A stretch of 64,000 bases of DNA from assembly GCA_963693305.1 (NCBI GenBank), contig OY855903.1, positions 23,574,255-23,638,254 of the forward strand. The letters are read 5' to 3'. Under the pieces are notes generated by a model. It searched no databases and was not told the origin of the DNA. It was given only the letters and a program-made list of their open reading frames with translations. Position numbers and translations under genes: made by a program. The stretch is from Meandrina meandrites. Lineage: Eukaryota > Cnidaria > Anthozoa > Scleractinia > Meandrinidae. Shown piece by piece: positions 13,453 through 26,800 of the stretch (the stretch's first letter is position 1; every line of letters starts with the position of its first letter).

Positions 13453-13828
13453 ACTCTTGCTATTAGGGACACTGAACAACATCCCAAGCATGTCTGCTAT
13501 AAAGAGAGATGACTGTCTATATTATGTATAACCAAGTTGATTTTTAAACAAATTTTACAAAGTGAAAAATACTTATTAAAATTTATCTACAATAATTACC
13601 ATATATTACTATTAAATCATGATACCTGTAAAACAAGTCAAAAGTTTCATTTTCAAGGTGGCCACTGCCACTTGCGAGGCTAGGTAAAAAGTGGGCATCA
13701 AATGCAAAGGATAAGTGGTAGCTGTTAGTTTTAAAACATTAATTTTAAAGTTCTGGTACATTAACCAATATTGGTGTCCTAACAAAACATTGTACCATTA
13801 TATAATTAGCTTTATAAATTATTTTTAT

Positions 13829-16800
13829 TTAAAAATAAATTCTATATTTCTTTGGTCTGTACTTTGCATGTAGCATTTTTGCAATAGTCAGAGTGTCACC
13901 AACAGGACTGTCTGGAAATGAACTGGTGTCCAGTGTCCACTGTGTTTCGTGCTCTAAGACGGCAGCATTAAACTTGTTACTGTCAAATTCAGTTCCATGC
14001 GCAATTGCATCAAGAAGGAAGGACACGAAGAGTTCCCAGCGTGGTTTGTAGTAACTTTTCACAAGTCCGCCCCACATCTTGTTGGCGTAGTCATCAATAT
14101 TTCCACGAGGGCCCCACAAGGTAATTTGGTTACGAGCATTGTACTCATACAACTTACTCTCCTGCGTATTGGTTGCGAGTGCCTTGGCACTGTTGAGCCA
14201 ATGTCCTAACAGGAAATACTGGTTTGACAAGAGAATGCTATCCATGTCTGTAAATAATGCAAACAGCTTTGTTGCAGCTGCCTGGACTTGTGGTTTAGAT
14301 TTGGTATTGTAGCCAGAGATCACTTCATCATAGTAGTTGATGGCAATAAGTTGCAGGGACTGTCGAGTTACATCCACCAAATCATACCTTCAAGGGAAAA
14401 AAACGTAACACCGTAAACCTTAGTAGGGTGGCTCCCATATGAAAGGACAGGGATGTGTGACATCTCACTTGCTTAGGGGTAAAAATATTTATTTTGGTCC
14501 CACTTAGGGTGTTCAGGACAGAACACAGATATTTTTAGCCATCATGATTGCACGCGTAGAAATAATAAATACTGCCAATCCCGATGCAGTGTTGGTGGTC
14601 CAGACCAATCAGGCATGAAAAATGGTATTTTTTCGGGGTCAGGAGAAAGAGAAATTAATGCGCAGAAAGCTGAAGTAAGACAAAAGGACCATCTGACACT
14701 AGCTTTGCGTGTGATAATTTTAGTGGCTTGCTTTACATTAATCACCTGAAAGGTTCTACTGAATTGAGGATGTCTGCTGTCAAAACCATTTCATCCCATG
14801 CTTGCCATACATCCTCGGACTTGTACCACTGATTGAACTTCAAATTCAGTGACGGACGGTTTACAATGACTGAATGAATGTGATCAGCATGCCCATCAGT
14901 ACAATTGTAGACACTTTTGCTAAGCAGCATCCAAGCATTTATTGAATGGTCATTCATGCCAGAGTACCTCCTGTTGGAGTAGTCTTTAACCCAGGGCAGG
15001 ATATCTACTGGGTCAGACCTCCACCCCATCTCATTCATTAGCTCGTAGATGACGTCATTTTGTTCGATTCCTTCTGGTGTTAACCCTGTACCAATCATGG
15101 TAGAGCCCTTATATGTACGAGCATTGATAGGCCCTAAAAATTAAAAGAGATCATGATCATGTATTCAAGTAAACCGTGGCGTATAAAGTACTGTACCTAG
15201 TCAAGCCTCCCATGCACATACATGCTCGGGACCATCCGTAATAGGGCTCCACTAAGGAGGTGTCCGCTTTAGAGGGGGGAGTTTGTAATGTTGTGGCTGG
15301 ACATGAAAAAAGTGAGTGCATATGAGAGTTGTGCACCTGCAGGAGGTGTCCTTAGTGTAGGAACTGTATGGTGTTGCCACTGAACCACAGGACACCAATA
15401 TCTGGTGCACAGTACTTGCAATGAAGGATCAAATTTTATAACTGCAAATATTACAAATATGAGAGCCTTACTTTTGAACTTGTGGAACATGAGTATATAA
15501 TTAATTTTCTAGGTAAATCAATTATTCAAAGCACTTTGGGTTATCAGAGAAAAGAGCATTCAAAAGAGGTCATGTTTATTTTTACATCATCCAGGTAACA
15601 AGTCATAAATTAAAATAAAATTATAAATAAAAAATAAATTGTCACGGGCAACTACCTATATGGGGTAGTAATGAAAAAAGCTATTAATACTCAAAAGTGA
15701 ATATTATCAATATACATTAATCGCTAATAAGAAATTATTAAATTATTATTATAGGCATTATTTTACATATTTACATACCTGAAATGACACTCATGAACTT
15801 CCCATAAAAACCAATATTCCCTCCAAAATTGTGAAGCATACACCAAATGAATGGCTGTCCGTAAAAGGACTCTGTTCTTTGCCAAACTGGATTCACTTCT
15901 GCATATAAATCTAATACAATCATTTTACCCTGGGGTACCCCTTTAAAGAAAGAAAAGAAAAATGATTACAATATTAGAAAATATACTAGAACTGCATTGC
16001 CATGCACCTATTTTGTTGATGTTGAAACTACTAAATCAGTGTAATCTGTCATGGCCCTTAAATTGTAAGAAAATAACTCACTTGCCCTCAGAACAGCTTG
16101 CTCAGACACCTGTCTCACTAATGCCTCTTCTTGGTCCTTAAATTTTACCTCTCAGCTACAATCATTCAGAAATGACAGAACTAATAACATTCTTTTTACC
16201 TTGTAACAATGCCCTGATTTGTGGTGGCTTCCAAAATCCTGTATCCTGAAAAAGCCATCCTTGCATGAGCCAGGTAGCATTTGGATCACCAGCTAACATT
16301 CCGTCATACACCGCTTTACTGGCGCTGGACAGATACGAAGGCTCACTTGATCGTGGAGTCATCTCGTTGAATGTGTCAGCATTGTAGATATGATCGGTGC
16401 CAAACACAGAAATCAGTTCTTTGATAAATGCTCCACCAATTTTCTGCAAGGGGCATAAGTTTCAGTAAGTAAAGATTGAAGAAATAAGGACAGGTCAAAT
16501 TAATACTTAACTTGAGACATATGTCACAAAAATATGTAGTGGGATTTAATCAATATTGCGTGGCCTGGAGCACGAGACCTTCAAGTACCTGAAAATAATC
16601 AATTCACAAAGTTTAACAAAGGTATTAGTTCCTTTTAATATTATTGGAAAGTGACTGAGAAAGGGGCACTGAAAGTTCAAATTTCTCCAAATAAACTTCT
16701 TTTTAATTTGCATCAACCTTCAGTTTAAAATTCAAACCAGTGCAAAATAAAACATTAGGAATAAAAATTAGTGACGAGAAAATAGAACAACATCTTGATG

Positions 16801-19800
16801 ACTCCATGTCATCATTATCAAGTTAAATTAGACTTCAAAGTTGAAACTATATATAGGAAGGATAAAACAAAAATATTTAAGGTGTGAAGATCTATTTATA
16901 TTTACACCGTCAATTATTATGTAAACAGTTTAGCATGGCCATTTTTTTACTACAGGCATAGTTACAAGGATAAAACATACCTTAAAAAGAGGGTCTGAGG
17001 GATCCAAAAGATATGTGCAACAGTATGTGCTATTAAAATGGCCCCAATCACCAAGTCTTGAGACATTGGCCTTTGGAAAAATTCTGGTTAAACCTTCTGG
17101 AACATGCCCAGCAAAACCTGGCAGCACAGGGGTTATGCCAAATGCTCGCATCCTCTCCAAGATTTTATGCTGTAACGCTAACTGATTTGCGTGCCATGAT
17201 GGTGGTAGTGGACCTCCCCAACCACGCAGGTTACCCATTCTTGCCCTGTGAAAAATAAAACAAGTCAAATAAACATCTGCTTTAAGTAAACACACTTTCT
17301 GTTTAAAACATTAAACTGCAAGTTTTAATGGACACTCATAACAAGTTTTGCTCTTGAATTGAGTGAGAGCACAATTTCTGTGGGAGGCATGATCACCGAC
17401 TGCTTAGTGCCTTAGTGTCCAGGGGTCCCTGTGGCAAGACACCTTTGTGTTTCAGTGTGTCTATCCACCCAGGTATTAATAGATGAGTACTGATGAATTG
17501 TCTGAGGTTAATGTTGAATGTGGTGACTGGCAGAGGAATACCAACATTATTCCAAGTCACTTCATGCTATAGAAACATAAGAGGCCAGCAGTGATGAACC
17601 ACCTTATATTCCTCCGATTCTTTGGATTAGAACAGAGCAAAAGGCTAGGTGATGGTCCAGGTGATGTGATCATAATTATGTAAATTATATAAATTTATTT
17701 TCAAAGGGAATAAATTCATAAATAATCAGATTCTCCTAACTAGTGTTAAACGAAAACATAGAGATCACTAAGGAGAATTTGACTGTTGACAACACAATTA
17801 AAAGGATATGATTAACATGATGATATAGTACATACCAAGCAAGAAAGGCTGGGCCTCCAAAATGCTGATCAAGCTCTTTCTGAGTTAGACCCAGCCTCAG
17901 GTAAAGTTTTTGCCAGATCGCTTCCTGTCCGTTGAAAGCCAGCGGCAGATTTATACCATTCATAGCCATCCAGTCAATTTCACGCTCCCAGCGAGTCCAG
18001 TTCCACCATACAAAAGAGTAGCTTACAGTACACACATTCTGGTAATAACGAAATCTAAGGGTGTAAGAGCAAAGAACTTAAATTTATCATTGATGTGTTC
18101 GGTTAAAATGAGTAAAATTAAGATTGCATTAATATGTAATAATAATCTATTAATACAGTTCTATACTATTCCATTAAATTTTTAATGGAGACTGTAGTTA
18201 ACAGGCTATAACTGCATTTAATGTTATATGAAAATAATCATTAACATTTGTTAATGTCAACAGAGCTTTCCCATTGACAAAAGATCAAATCCAGAAAGTG
18301 GGCATGGGTTGTTTGATCACCTTTTTGTCTCTGAAAAACAACCCATGGGGCTAGTTCAAGAGCTGCACTTATATGCTTAGATAAACCACTGTTGGCCTGG
18401 CCATGCTAGCTATCTCGAGTCCAATTTCCAAACGGAAAAACTTCACTTGACAATGTGTAAGGCGGGTGGAAGATGTCAAAATTAACACTACCACATTGAA
18501 TGACATACTACTGAAATGATGGATCATGTTCAAATTGAATGGCTCACAATTGAATTGTATATCACCGAATTGAATGGATCGCCATTATTGAATGGATCAT
18601 CAGATTGAATGGATCACAGAATGGCCCACCGGATTGAATAGCCCACTGAATTGAATGGCCCACCGGAGTAAATGGATCACTATATTGAATGGATCATCGG
18701 ATTGAATGGATCACCATATTGAATGGATCATTGGATTGAATGGATCACTGTATTGAATGGCCTACCGCAAATTGAATTATGGACTAAGCTCAAGGAACCT
18801 CGGATCAACTAACATTAAATGTTTGATCCAGTCTCCTGCAAATGAAGCGAGTTAATCATGGAGGACAAGTTGTTCGTACACTTTAGAAACAAATTGCTAG
18901 ATATGTCGAGGCAGCTACAATTGTACTTGAGACTACAGTACATCGGCTGGAACAAATCTGCTGTTATGTTCTTGTTCCTGCAGGAAACAATCCCTACCCT
19001 CGGCTACAGGAGGTACAGGGAGGGGATTCAACATCCTTTAACTATTCTTCAAAACCCCCACCTTCAGCCAAAAGCAGGTATTCAGCTACTAAGTTTTCGT
19101 AAACATGACTGGCTTTTACGTTTTTCTCAAACACCACCTCCTTTTCGCCTAGCCCAGCAAAACTCAAATTAATTTTTACACTCATCGTAGGTACTTCCTT
19201 TTCACTTGTCTTAGAAAGACATATAAACAATTTTCTTCCAAGGGTTTTTAACCCTGACAACTATACATGTTCTCCAGTCTTTGTAGTTACGATTCGTTTT
19301 TTGCAAGGGTCCTGACCACGTTTAAATGTACCAGACCGACCAGACCTTGATGACAATGGCGTCTGATGACCAAATAATCTTTAATGTTCGTCAATAGCAG
19401 ATAGTGCTAATGGCTGTGCAGGATTTCCAACCGGTCTCTCATCTTCCAGTCGAGTTACTGCAGTCAGAAGACTATCAGCGCATGCTCTGAGTACCTGCTG
19501 CGGTTCACCGCTCCCTTGATCTTCTCCTTGGCCAACCTCTCCACCAGCACCCGAATCAGGAGTTTCTGGCTGCCATGTTTCTTGAGGCGCGCAAAAACCT
19601 CAGTGGATCCCAGACCTGTTCCTTGAGCTTAGCCCAGAATTCAATTTGCGTTGGGCCATACAATACGGTGATCCATTCATTCTGATGATCCATTCAATAG
19701 GGTGATCCATTCGATCTGGTGGGCCATTCAATGTGGTGATCCATTCAATCCAATGATCCGTTCAATACGGTGATCCATTCAATTCTGTGATATCCCATTC

Positions 19801-20649
19801 AATTGTGAGCCATTCAGTTTGTACGTGACTCATTCATTTCAGTAATATGCCATTCAATTTGGTAGTGCTAATTTTGACATCATCCACCACCATACTTAAG
19901 GGGGTGGGATGGGGGGAGAAGCAGAATGTTTTGAACTTCCCGTTTCCGAAATCATTTCAGTTTTCCAATATACATGTATTACACTTACATGGGAAAAAAG
20001 TGTTTTCCTATTTCTCCCGGTTCTTACCACCACAGGAATCCCACTCCCTCACCTCTCTTCTCCTGCCTCCCTAGAAGTTCCCACATCCTTTAATACTCCC
20101 TGCTACCCCACCCCCCCCCCCCACCCACTCCCAGTGGAGAGGGGGGGGGGGGAGGGGTGCCCTCAGTGATGTCTAAAAAATATAGAGCTTTAATACAAAA
20201 CTTAGAGGTTACCTATTTGGACTGGTTACTGTAACTGTTTTTTGCACAACAGGAAAAGGGTCTGGAATCTTGAGCTGATCGCCACTCCATGAAACATGAG
20301 CGTGACAACTGTACTTGAGAAAGTGCTGAAATCCCAGCGCTGCTGCCACACCAGTCGTCCCGTTTATAACAAGCTTCCCCGCTGCAGCATCTGTAACGTA
20401 TTCAAAAGTGTCCAGATCTGGATGCGGCCCGAGACTAGAATTCACCGTTATGACAAATTTAGAGGCGTATTTCGGAATCAGTCTTGTGATAAGATCTTTC
20501 ACCGCCTGTTCTTGCACTGCTTTAGGCGTTTTCGTCTTAATATGCGAGAACTGCTTGAATCTAGAGCTGTCAATTTTCCATCCACTACACACCTGGATCA
20601 AAATCGACCCAACAGTGAAGAGAACAGAGCCAAATTTGTTAGCCGACAT
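13829..20649 (-). CDS. NAGLU: Alpha-N-acetylglucosaminidase (lysosomal, GH89)
   Basis: The enzyme removes terminal alpha-N-acetylglucosamine from heparan sulfate in lysosomes. Seven exons on the minus strand: 20649-20213, 18054-17836, 17245-16981, 16443-16200, 15940-15779, 15133-14746, 14387-13829. All are GT-AG and in phase, encoding 757 residues (human 743). Residues 1-23 form a hydrophobic N-terminal signal ([16 protein letters not shown] region). Recognisable blocks: [74 protein letters not shown] and [13 protein letters not shown]. Glu334 in NADTFNEM and Glu463 in GLTPEGI align with the human catalytic pair Glu316 and Glu446. The start was chosen because it gives the signal peptide and abuts the shared promoter. 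The gene is divergent from TCF25. Introns hold repeats only; a foldback element fills most of intron 1. The first AATAAA on this strand overlaps the stop codon. Confidence 0.97.
14424..14525 (+). repeat. Dispersed repeat family C, copy 1
   Basis: Blocks CCCATATGAAAGGACAGGGA, then CTTAGGGGTAAAAAT, then GTCCCACTTAGGGTGTTC recur in order, diverged, at 21198-21330 and 35575-35700. It sits in the last NAGLU intron. Confidence 0.45.
18455..19900. mobile_element. Foldback element with minisatellite arms in NAGLU intron 1
   Basis: The left arm (about 18455-18806) and right arm (about 19603-19900) are inverted copies. Outer ends share GTGGA-GATGTCAAAATTA. Each arm is built from imperfect repeats of a TTGAATGGATCAY unit (right arm: the complement), and both arms end internally in an AATTG AATT / CTAAGCTCAAGGAAC block. 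The central 800 bases hold a broken coding fragment on the minus strand. Symmetry and size indicate a DNA-transposon derivative; no target duplication is clear. Confidence 0.75.
19042..19600 (-). pseudogene. Broken coding fragment inside the foldback element
   Basis: On the minus strand one frame reads as protein-like sequence from about 19600 to 19042, interrupted by an in-frame TAA at 19383-19381 and TAG at 19263-19261 with no frame change. Segments include [36 protein letters not shown] and [20 protein letters not shown] do not recognise a named domain. It could be host sequence captured by the element or a remnant of the element's own gene. The preserved frame across two stops suggests recent decay. 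Confidence 0.45.
20096..20160. repeat. C-rich and G-rich low-complexity tract
   Basis: A poly-C run at about 20108-20121 is followed by a poly-G run at about 20142-20153 in NAGLU intron 1, near the first exon. The two runs could pair. Confidence 0.9.
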
Positions 20650-20818
20650 GTTCTGCGAAACGAACGACGCGACATCGGCACGTGATGTCTCTTCCCTGTC
20701 CTTGCAAACGTGACACGCGTGACGGTCTCGCGGTTAGGACTCCCGGGACTACTGGCTTGGCTACTAAGTTTTCCGCGTGGCTACCAAGCTATACATGATG
20801 ATTTGAGGAAAAACGAAA
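20650..20818. promoter_or_regulatory. Divergent NAGLU/TCF25 promoter
   Basis: Only 169 bases separate the two start codons, so promoter and both 5' untranslated regions must lie here or overlap the first exons. The stretch is richer in CpG than its surroundings, has no TATA box at a useful distance, and includes CACGTG, ACACGCGTGACG and TCTCGCGG. This is the usual look of a bidirectional housekeeping promoter. Confidence 0.75.
20679..20684. promoter_or_regulatory. CACGTG E-box, possible CLEAR-type site
   Basis: A CACGTG palindrome in the context GGCACGTGAT lies 30 bases upstream of the NAGLU start codon. TFEB/MITF-type factors recognise GTCACGTGAC-like CLEAR sites in promoters of lysosomal genes. 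One flank (GTGAT) fits better than the other. A single 6-mer is weak evidence on its own; its location supports it. Confidence 0.45.
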
Positions 20819-23800
20819 ATGTCGTCTCGTGTTTTGAGGAAGTTACAAGGTGATAAAGACTTGGAAATCTCGCGCGATGATGAGGAGGACGAAGATGAAT
20901 TAAATCCTACGCCAGTGAAGTCAAAAAAGAAGCAGAAAGCTGCTGTAAATCCTTTCGATTTGGTGAGTACCAATTGCCCACGTACGCACGCCGGACACAC
21001 GTAACAGTTTAGTTCACTGAAAACATTTGTATCACATCTACTGTGAAGTTATGCTGATATTTCTTGAATGAAAATGTATTTGTTTTTTCTCTTATTCCCC
21101 AAAGAAAAGTAAAGCAAGAACATCATCAAAAGAAAAAGCTTTAATATTCAATTGATTTTTTAATTTTTTAAATCACATCATATAATTCCCGGGGCTTGCG
21201 GGGGGGGGGGGGGGGGGGGGGGGAGGGGGATGATCCACTCTCAAAGGGGAGGGGATGCTTGTCGTCTAATGTAGGGGTCTAAATTGAGGATTTTAGTCTC
21301 ACTTGAGGTTTCCAGGAACAGGGGGGTTTCCAATATTTTCTGCCGTCATGCTGGTTTAGGGTCGCAGTGTAGACCAATGTGATCAGCTTAGACTGATTGC
21401 CCTCCCCCCCCCCCCCCAAAAAAAAAAAAAATTGGTCTCCTTTAGGGTGTCCCCATCCCTGTCATATGAGAGTTCCCCTAGGATGTTGTGACACAGTACA
21501 TATTTCTGTTTAACAACATTGTAGACTCTGAGCTCAAGGTTTCTATTTATAATAAACAATAGTGTTTTTGTCCAGGAACTATCAGCTGATAGTTGCCCCG
21601 TGGAAATTTGATCTTCTTAAAACAAATATTAGCCCAAGAAGCGAAGCTTTGAGGACAAATATGCTAGTTTTAAGAACATAAAATTTCCAAGGGGCAACTA
21701 TCAGCCGATAGTTCCGAGACAAAAACATGCTCTATCGTCTTCTTTGTTCATCAGTAAATTTTCTTCAGCACACCTTTTCAAAAAAGAGTATCTTGAATTA
21801 TTTTGAACTTTTTTGGGTGAAAAAATTGAAAGCCAAAATGAAACAAACCAAACCAAACCAGTAGTCATCACTGGGTTGTATTTAATGCACTTGTCATTGG
21901 CTTTCCCAATGCAAGGGGGGTTGGAGGGTGGGGGGGGGGGGAAGGGCTCCAGGCTGATGTGGGGACGTCTTCTTTTATTGTGTACCATAAAGACTTGTGT
22001 TTAAGTCGCACCTTTTTGCTTTAAAGGTGATGTTACACGGGACAACTTGCAACAGCGATTTTTTGCGCAACAATGTTGCACGAAAAATCGTTCACCGTGT
22101 AACATGGTACCAGGGATGATTTTTTGCGCAACATTTTACTCGGCAACATGTTGCGAGTTTTTGAAACCAAGTCAAAAACTCGCAACGCAAGATGACGAAT
22201 ATTAAGAAAGTTGGCTCGTGTAACAGGGCCGCCGTCGATTTTTTGCGCAACGCCTTCCCAGAATTCTTGCTGCTTCCAATCTCGTGCGAAATTTAACGAG
22301 CCCAGGGAAGTCCCAAGGGACTTGTCTTGTAAACAACCAAAATGGTGTCTGCTGTTGATTTTGCCGACGAAGAGATGCAGATTTTAGAAGCCCCCGAGAG
22401 TAATGTGACATTAAACGATGCTGAGAGGATGGAGCTAATTGCAGTAATAGCTCTCTCTCTCTACCTTTCTCTCCTCTTCATCACAGTCTACACCATCAAC
22501 TAAAAGAAGCAAATTAACAAAGTTTTGACGCTGCCACCGACTATGTCCATCGGCCGCCATCTTTGTTTACATGGCCTGGACACGCGTTGCTTGGATACGC
22601 AAAATGTTGCAAGCCGGGTTGCATGAAAAATCGTCTCGTGTAACTTGCATGTTGCCAAGTTCATTTTGTACGATGTTGCGCGAAAAGTTGACTCGTGTAA
22701 CATAGCACGAAAAGTTGACGTGGTGTTGCGCGAATAATCATTGTTGCAAGTTGTCCCGTGTAACATCACCTTAAAGGGGTGTAAACCCTGATCTTGTTCA
22801 CCATGTAGTTACTTCAAGAAGTTTATTTGCACTTCATTTAAGGAGAATCTCCATTCCTCTCCAGGATGTTTGAGAAAATACCACACTATTTGGGAGAACT
22901 AAACAGCGCAAATGACCGGCCGTTTCGTTGCTCTTCACTACTTATATGGCATGTTCATCTGTGGGATTGTAAAACTCTCATTTAGCAACAAGGCTTTCTC
23001 TGATTGATGGCTTCCAGACATCTTCATAAACATTGTATTCATACACAGCGGACATGAAATCAAACTTCCATGTTGTTTACCACACGTGACTGGTGTCTAG
23101 AGTTCTCTAAGCAATCATTTCACATCCTTTGTATATTTGCCGTGCTCATAATATTTCAGTTCAAATTTTATTGTTTTTCTGTAATGGGCTTAAGAAATAA
23201 AGACCACATTTTGTCAAAAGAGCATCTCTATTGAAAGATATCAGAAATATAATTTAAGAGAATCGTGTAAAAGGTATTTTTAGAGTTGATTTGTACAGCA
23301 AATGCACAGCATTAGATTTGGCCAAGCTTATCATGAACAACAGCCAACTTCTTTGAGGAGCACTTTTTTAAAGTTTTTTATTATTATTTTTCAAAATCAA
23401 GCTTGAAAGTTGGGGGTGCAGCTTATCTACGAGTGCAGCTTATACAGTTTTTACAGCACTTTTAAGTTCTTGTATTTCCTTGATATAACCAAGTAGGTTA
23501 TGACAAAATCCTTTATTTAATTCTATTTTTAGTTAAATGTAGATGATGAACAATCCGATGAAGATTCTCAAGATGATCAAGAAGAAGAAACTCCAACAGA
23601 GATTGCAGAACAAAATGTAAAAGAAGAGAAACCAAGTTCTACAGAGCCTGCTGAAAAGCAAACATCTAAAAAGAAAAGGAAGAAAAAGAAGAAGAAGGGA
23701 AAAGAAGGAACAGAAAATGGGAAACCGACCAATGTGAGTATAGACAGACATAGGCACGCTAAGCGTGCAGGAGTTATTTTTTCAATTGATTGGGTGGCTT

Positions 23801-26800
23801 GGGGTAGAACTGGGTGTTAGTCCTGTTGGGATGGTTTATTTCATGGGTTGAGCTATTTGTGCATGGTTCATGTGCACGGTCCATCGCGCCGACTAAGAGC
23901 TACTTTTGGAAACATAGGCACGCTAAGCGTGCAGGAGTTATTTTTTCAATTGATTGGGTGGCTTAGGGTAGAACTGGGTGTCAGTCCTGTTAGAATGGTT
24001 TATTTCATGGGTTGAGCTATTTGTGCATGGTTCATGTGCACGGTCCATCGCGCCGACTAAGAGCAACTTTTGGAAAAATAACTCAAAAACAGTTTAAAAA
24101 GAAATTGTGCAAATGTTCTAAAATTAGGCTGCTTTCCCTTATAAATATGACTATGGTGTGCAACCGATCGATCGAACTATTCTGTTGAAGACAAAAAATA
24201 CGTCAGTAATTTCTTCAAACGTAAACAGAAAAAAATATCTGGTAGTCACTTTTAAGGTTACCTTGATGTTTAACTATCCATCCCCTTTCATTCCAAGCCG
24301 AAAGAAAACCGTTAAGCACATCAAAACATGGATTGAAAACTGTTGACAACATTTACCGTAAACATGATCACAAAATCGCAAACACGCTCACTAAGAAAGC
24401 CAAATTGACCCAGAAATTGCAAACGAATAGCCAGATGGAACAAGAACAAAGTATTCTCGGTTTCTGAAATGGCTCCATTATTTTCATCATCAATATAAAA
24501 CAGAAACCTTTCTGCAAGCAAGGACGAATTTCTTTCGACGAACGTGAGAAACAAACAACTCTAGTCACCAGTGCATTTCGGCCAAACCACGTGACGATTT
24601 TACTTGGACTGGTACAATATTAATTTCGCAACCAGAAGCAGAAACGTGCCCTAACTTGTAAGCGTAACATTATCAGTACCGATATTCCCACGGCCGTGCT
24701 AAAAATAGCTGTCGATGAAGTTGTGTTACACGCTTGACTGCACACCCAAAAAGCTAGTTTTCTTTTCAGCCGTTGTTTTTTGCGTGACGAGCCCAAACAA
24801 CGGCTGTAAAGGAGACTACCAAAAAGCTGGCTGTCTTTTTTTTTCTTTTGCCTATGAGTAAACGTAACTGCAACCGCTTTGCATTGGGAATATTAAATAC
24901 ACTAAAAAGGTATTGCGTCAGCCATGGAATGCGCTGACGTTGCAGCTTTCACTTTCGGTACGTGACAAACAAGAAATATGTTTACTTTGCATGTTTATTT
25001 CGCCAGAAGCGACGGTCGTAAATTTGTTTGCAATTTTGCAACTATTTGTCGGTTTAGCCAGTTGAAGTGAATCTTTTGGCTGTTTCATCGAGGCGAGTTC
25101 AGAGATCTGAAGAAAATAAATTTGGCCGACGTAAACACTTGCAAGCATAACGTCATTGGTACGGAAATAACCGCATTGCACCGCCGTACTACTAAAGATA
25201 GCCATCAATGCGAAGCTTGAAATGCGAGACTCGCACAACGACTACTATACCTTCCTACGGCCCTCACTCGCGGCACAAATGATGATTTTCTCTTGCTGTG
25301 CCATCCGACCACGTTGTCAAAACACCTAATTTAATATTTGCCAAGCAGACAAAACGTGCCCTTGTAACATCATCACGTCATGAGCTTTTCAAACGATAGT
25401 ACAATAAATAACTCATGACCGCCCATGTGAAGTCCTACTATTCCTAAGCAGGAAACGTCAAACCTTCTCCGGCCACATTCCAACCTCACTAAAATACCTA
25501 TTATTTGGCAACTCCGGCTCGAACCCAAATAAACGCACATGTTAACCGAGAGAAAACAGTTTAAACACACCGCGCGTTTGGAATCTCAAATCTTTAACAC
25601 TCGCCCTTACAAACAACAGTGTCAGTTTGTTCTCATTTGGGGACCAAAACAAAACGTTCAGCAAACACACAACACTCACGTTAAAAATGGAAGTGACAAC
25701 ATTTATTCTCAATATACATATTTATTCTACTCAAAAACATCAAACATTTTAATATAAAGTGGTCAACAAATACTATACCCATATTGTGTCGTCAACTGAA
25801 CCAGTTGATTCCGTAAACCAAGAGAATCACCTTCACCACGATGAAATTTCCAAACACTTTTCGCTTTCAGAACCCACACACAATGTTCTCACGCAAAGCT
25901 ACATAAAAATCAAGACTTGGAATAGAGACTTCAGACCAACACGGCCCAATAAGGTAGAATCTATAGCAAAACAAAAATGGCCGTACCTTGAACCGAAAAC
26001 AAATATTCATAACAACGATCCATATATACAAGCCGCAATTTGATTGGTCCTTGATAGAATCCCAAATCTGATTGGTGTGAAATACATACATGAATGATCC
26101 ACTCAACCATCCACTTAATAGCCAAACACGTCTTCATGCCGACTAAGAGTTATTTTTTTAAAAAAATAACTCAAAAATAACTCAAAAACAATTTAAAAGG
26201 AAATTGTGCAAATGTTCTAAAATTAGGCTGCTTTCCCTTGTAAATATGACTGTGGTGTGCAACCGATCGATCGAACCATACTGTTGAAGACAAAAAATAT
26301 GTCAGTAATTTCTTCAAACGTAAACAGAAAAAATATCTGGTAGTCACTTTTAAGGTTACCTTGATGTTTAACTATCCATCCCCTTTCATTCCAAGCCGAA
26401 AAAAAACCGCTAAGTACATCAAAACATGGATTGAAAACTGTTGACAACATTTACCGTAAACATGATCACAAAATCGCAAACACGCTCACTAAGAAAGCCA
26501 AATTGACCCAGAAATTGCAAACGAATAGCCAGATGGAACAAGAACAAAGTATTCTCGGGTTTCTGAAATGGCTCCATTATTTTCATCATCAATATAAAAC
26601 AGAAACCTTTCTGCAAGCAAGGACGACTTTCTTTCGACGAACGCGAGCAACAAACAACGCTAGTCACCAGTGCATTTCGGCCAAACCATGTGACGATTTT
26701 ACTTGGACTGGTACAATATGTAATTTCGCAACCAGAAGCAGAAACGTGCCCTAACTTGTAAGCGTAACATGATCAGTACCGATATTCCCACGGCCGTGCT

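Larger units (their letters stand above)
8742..13828. other. Intergenic region between convergent RBL and NAGLU genes
   Basis: This contains the 3' untranslated parts of both genes and no convincing coding exon. Candidate AATAAA signals for RBL occur near 10545 and 11298. Contents: a 104-bp tandem repeat (9416-9702), a G-rich tract and imperfect AAATTCCTGCAAG repeats (11380-11520), a foldback element (12343-12545), a TA microsatellite near 12730 and an hAT-like element (13219-13444). Short open frames here lack conserved features. Confidence 0.7.
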
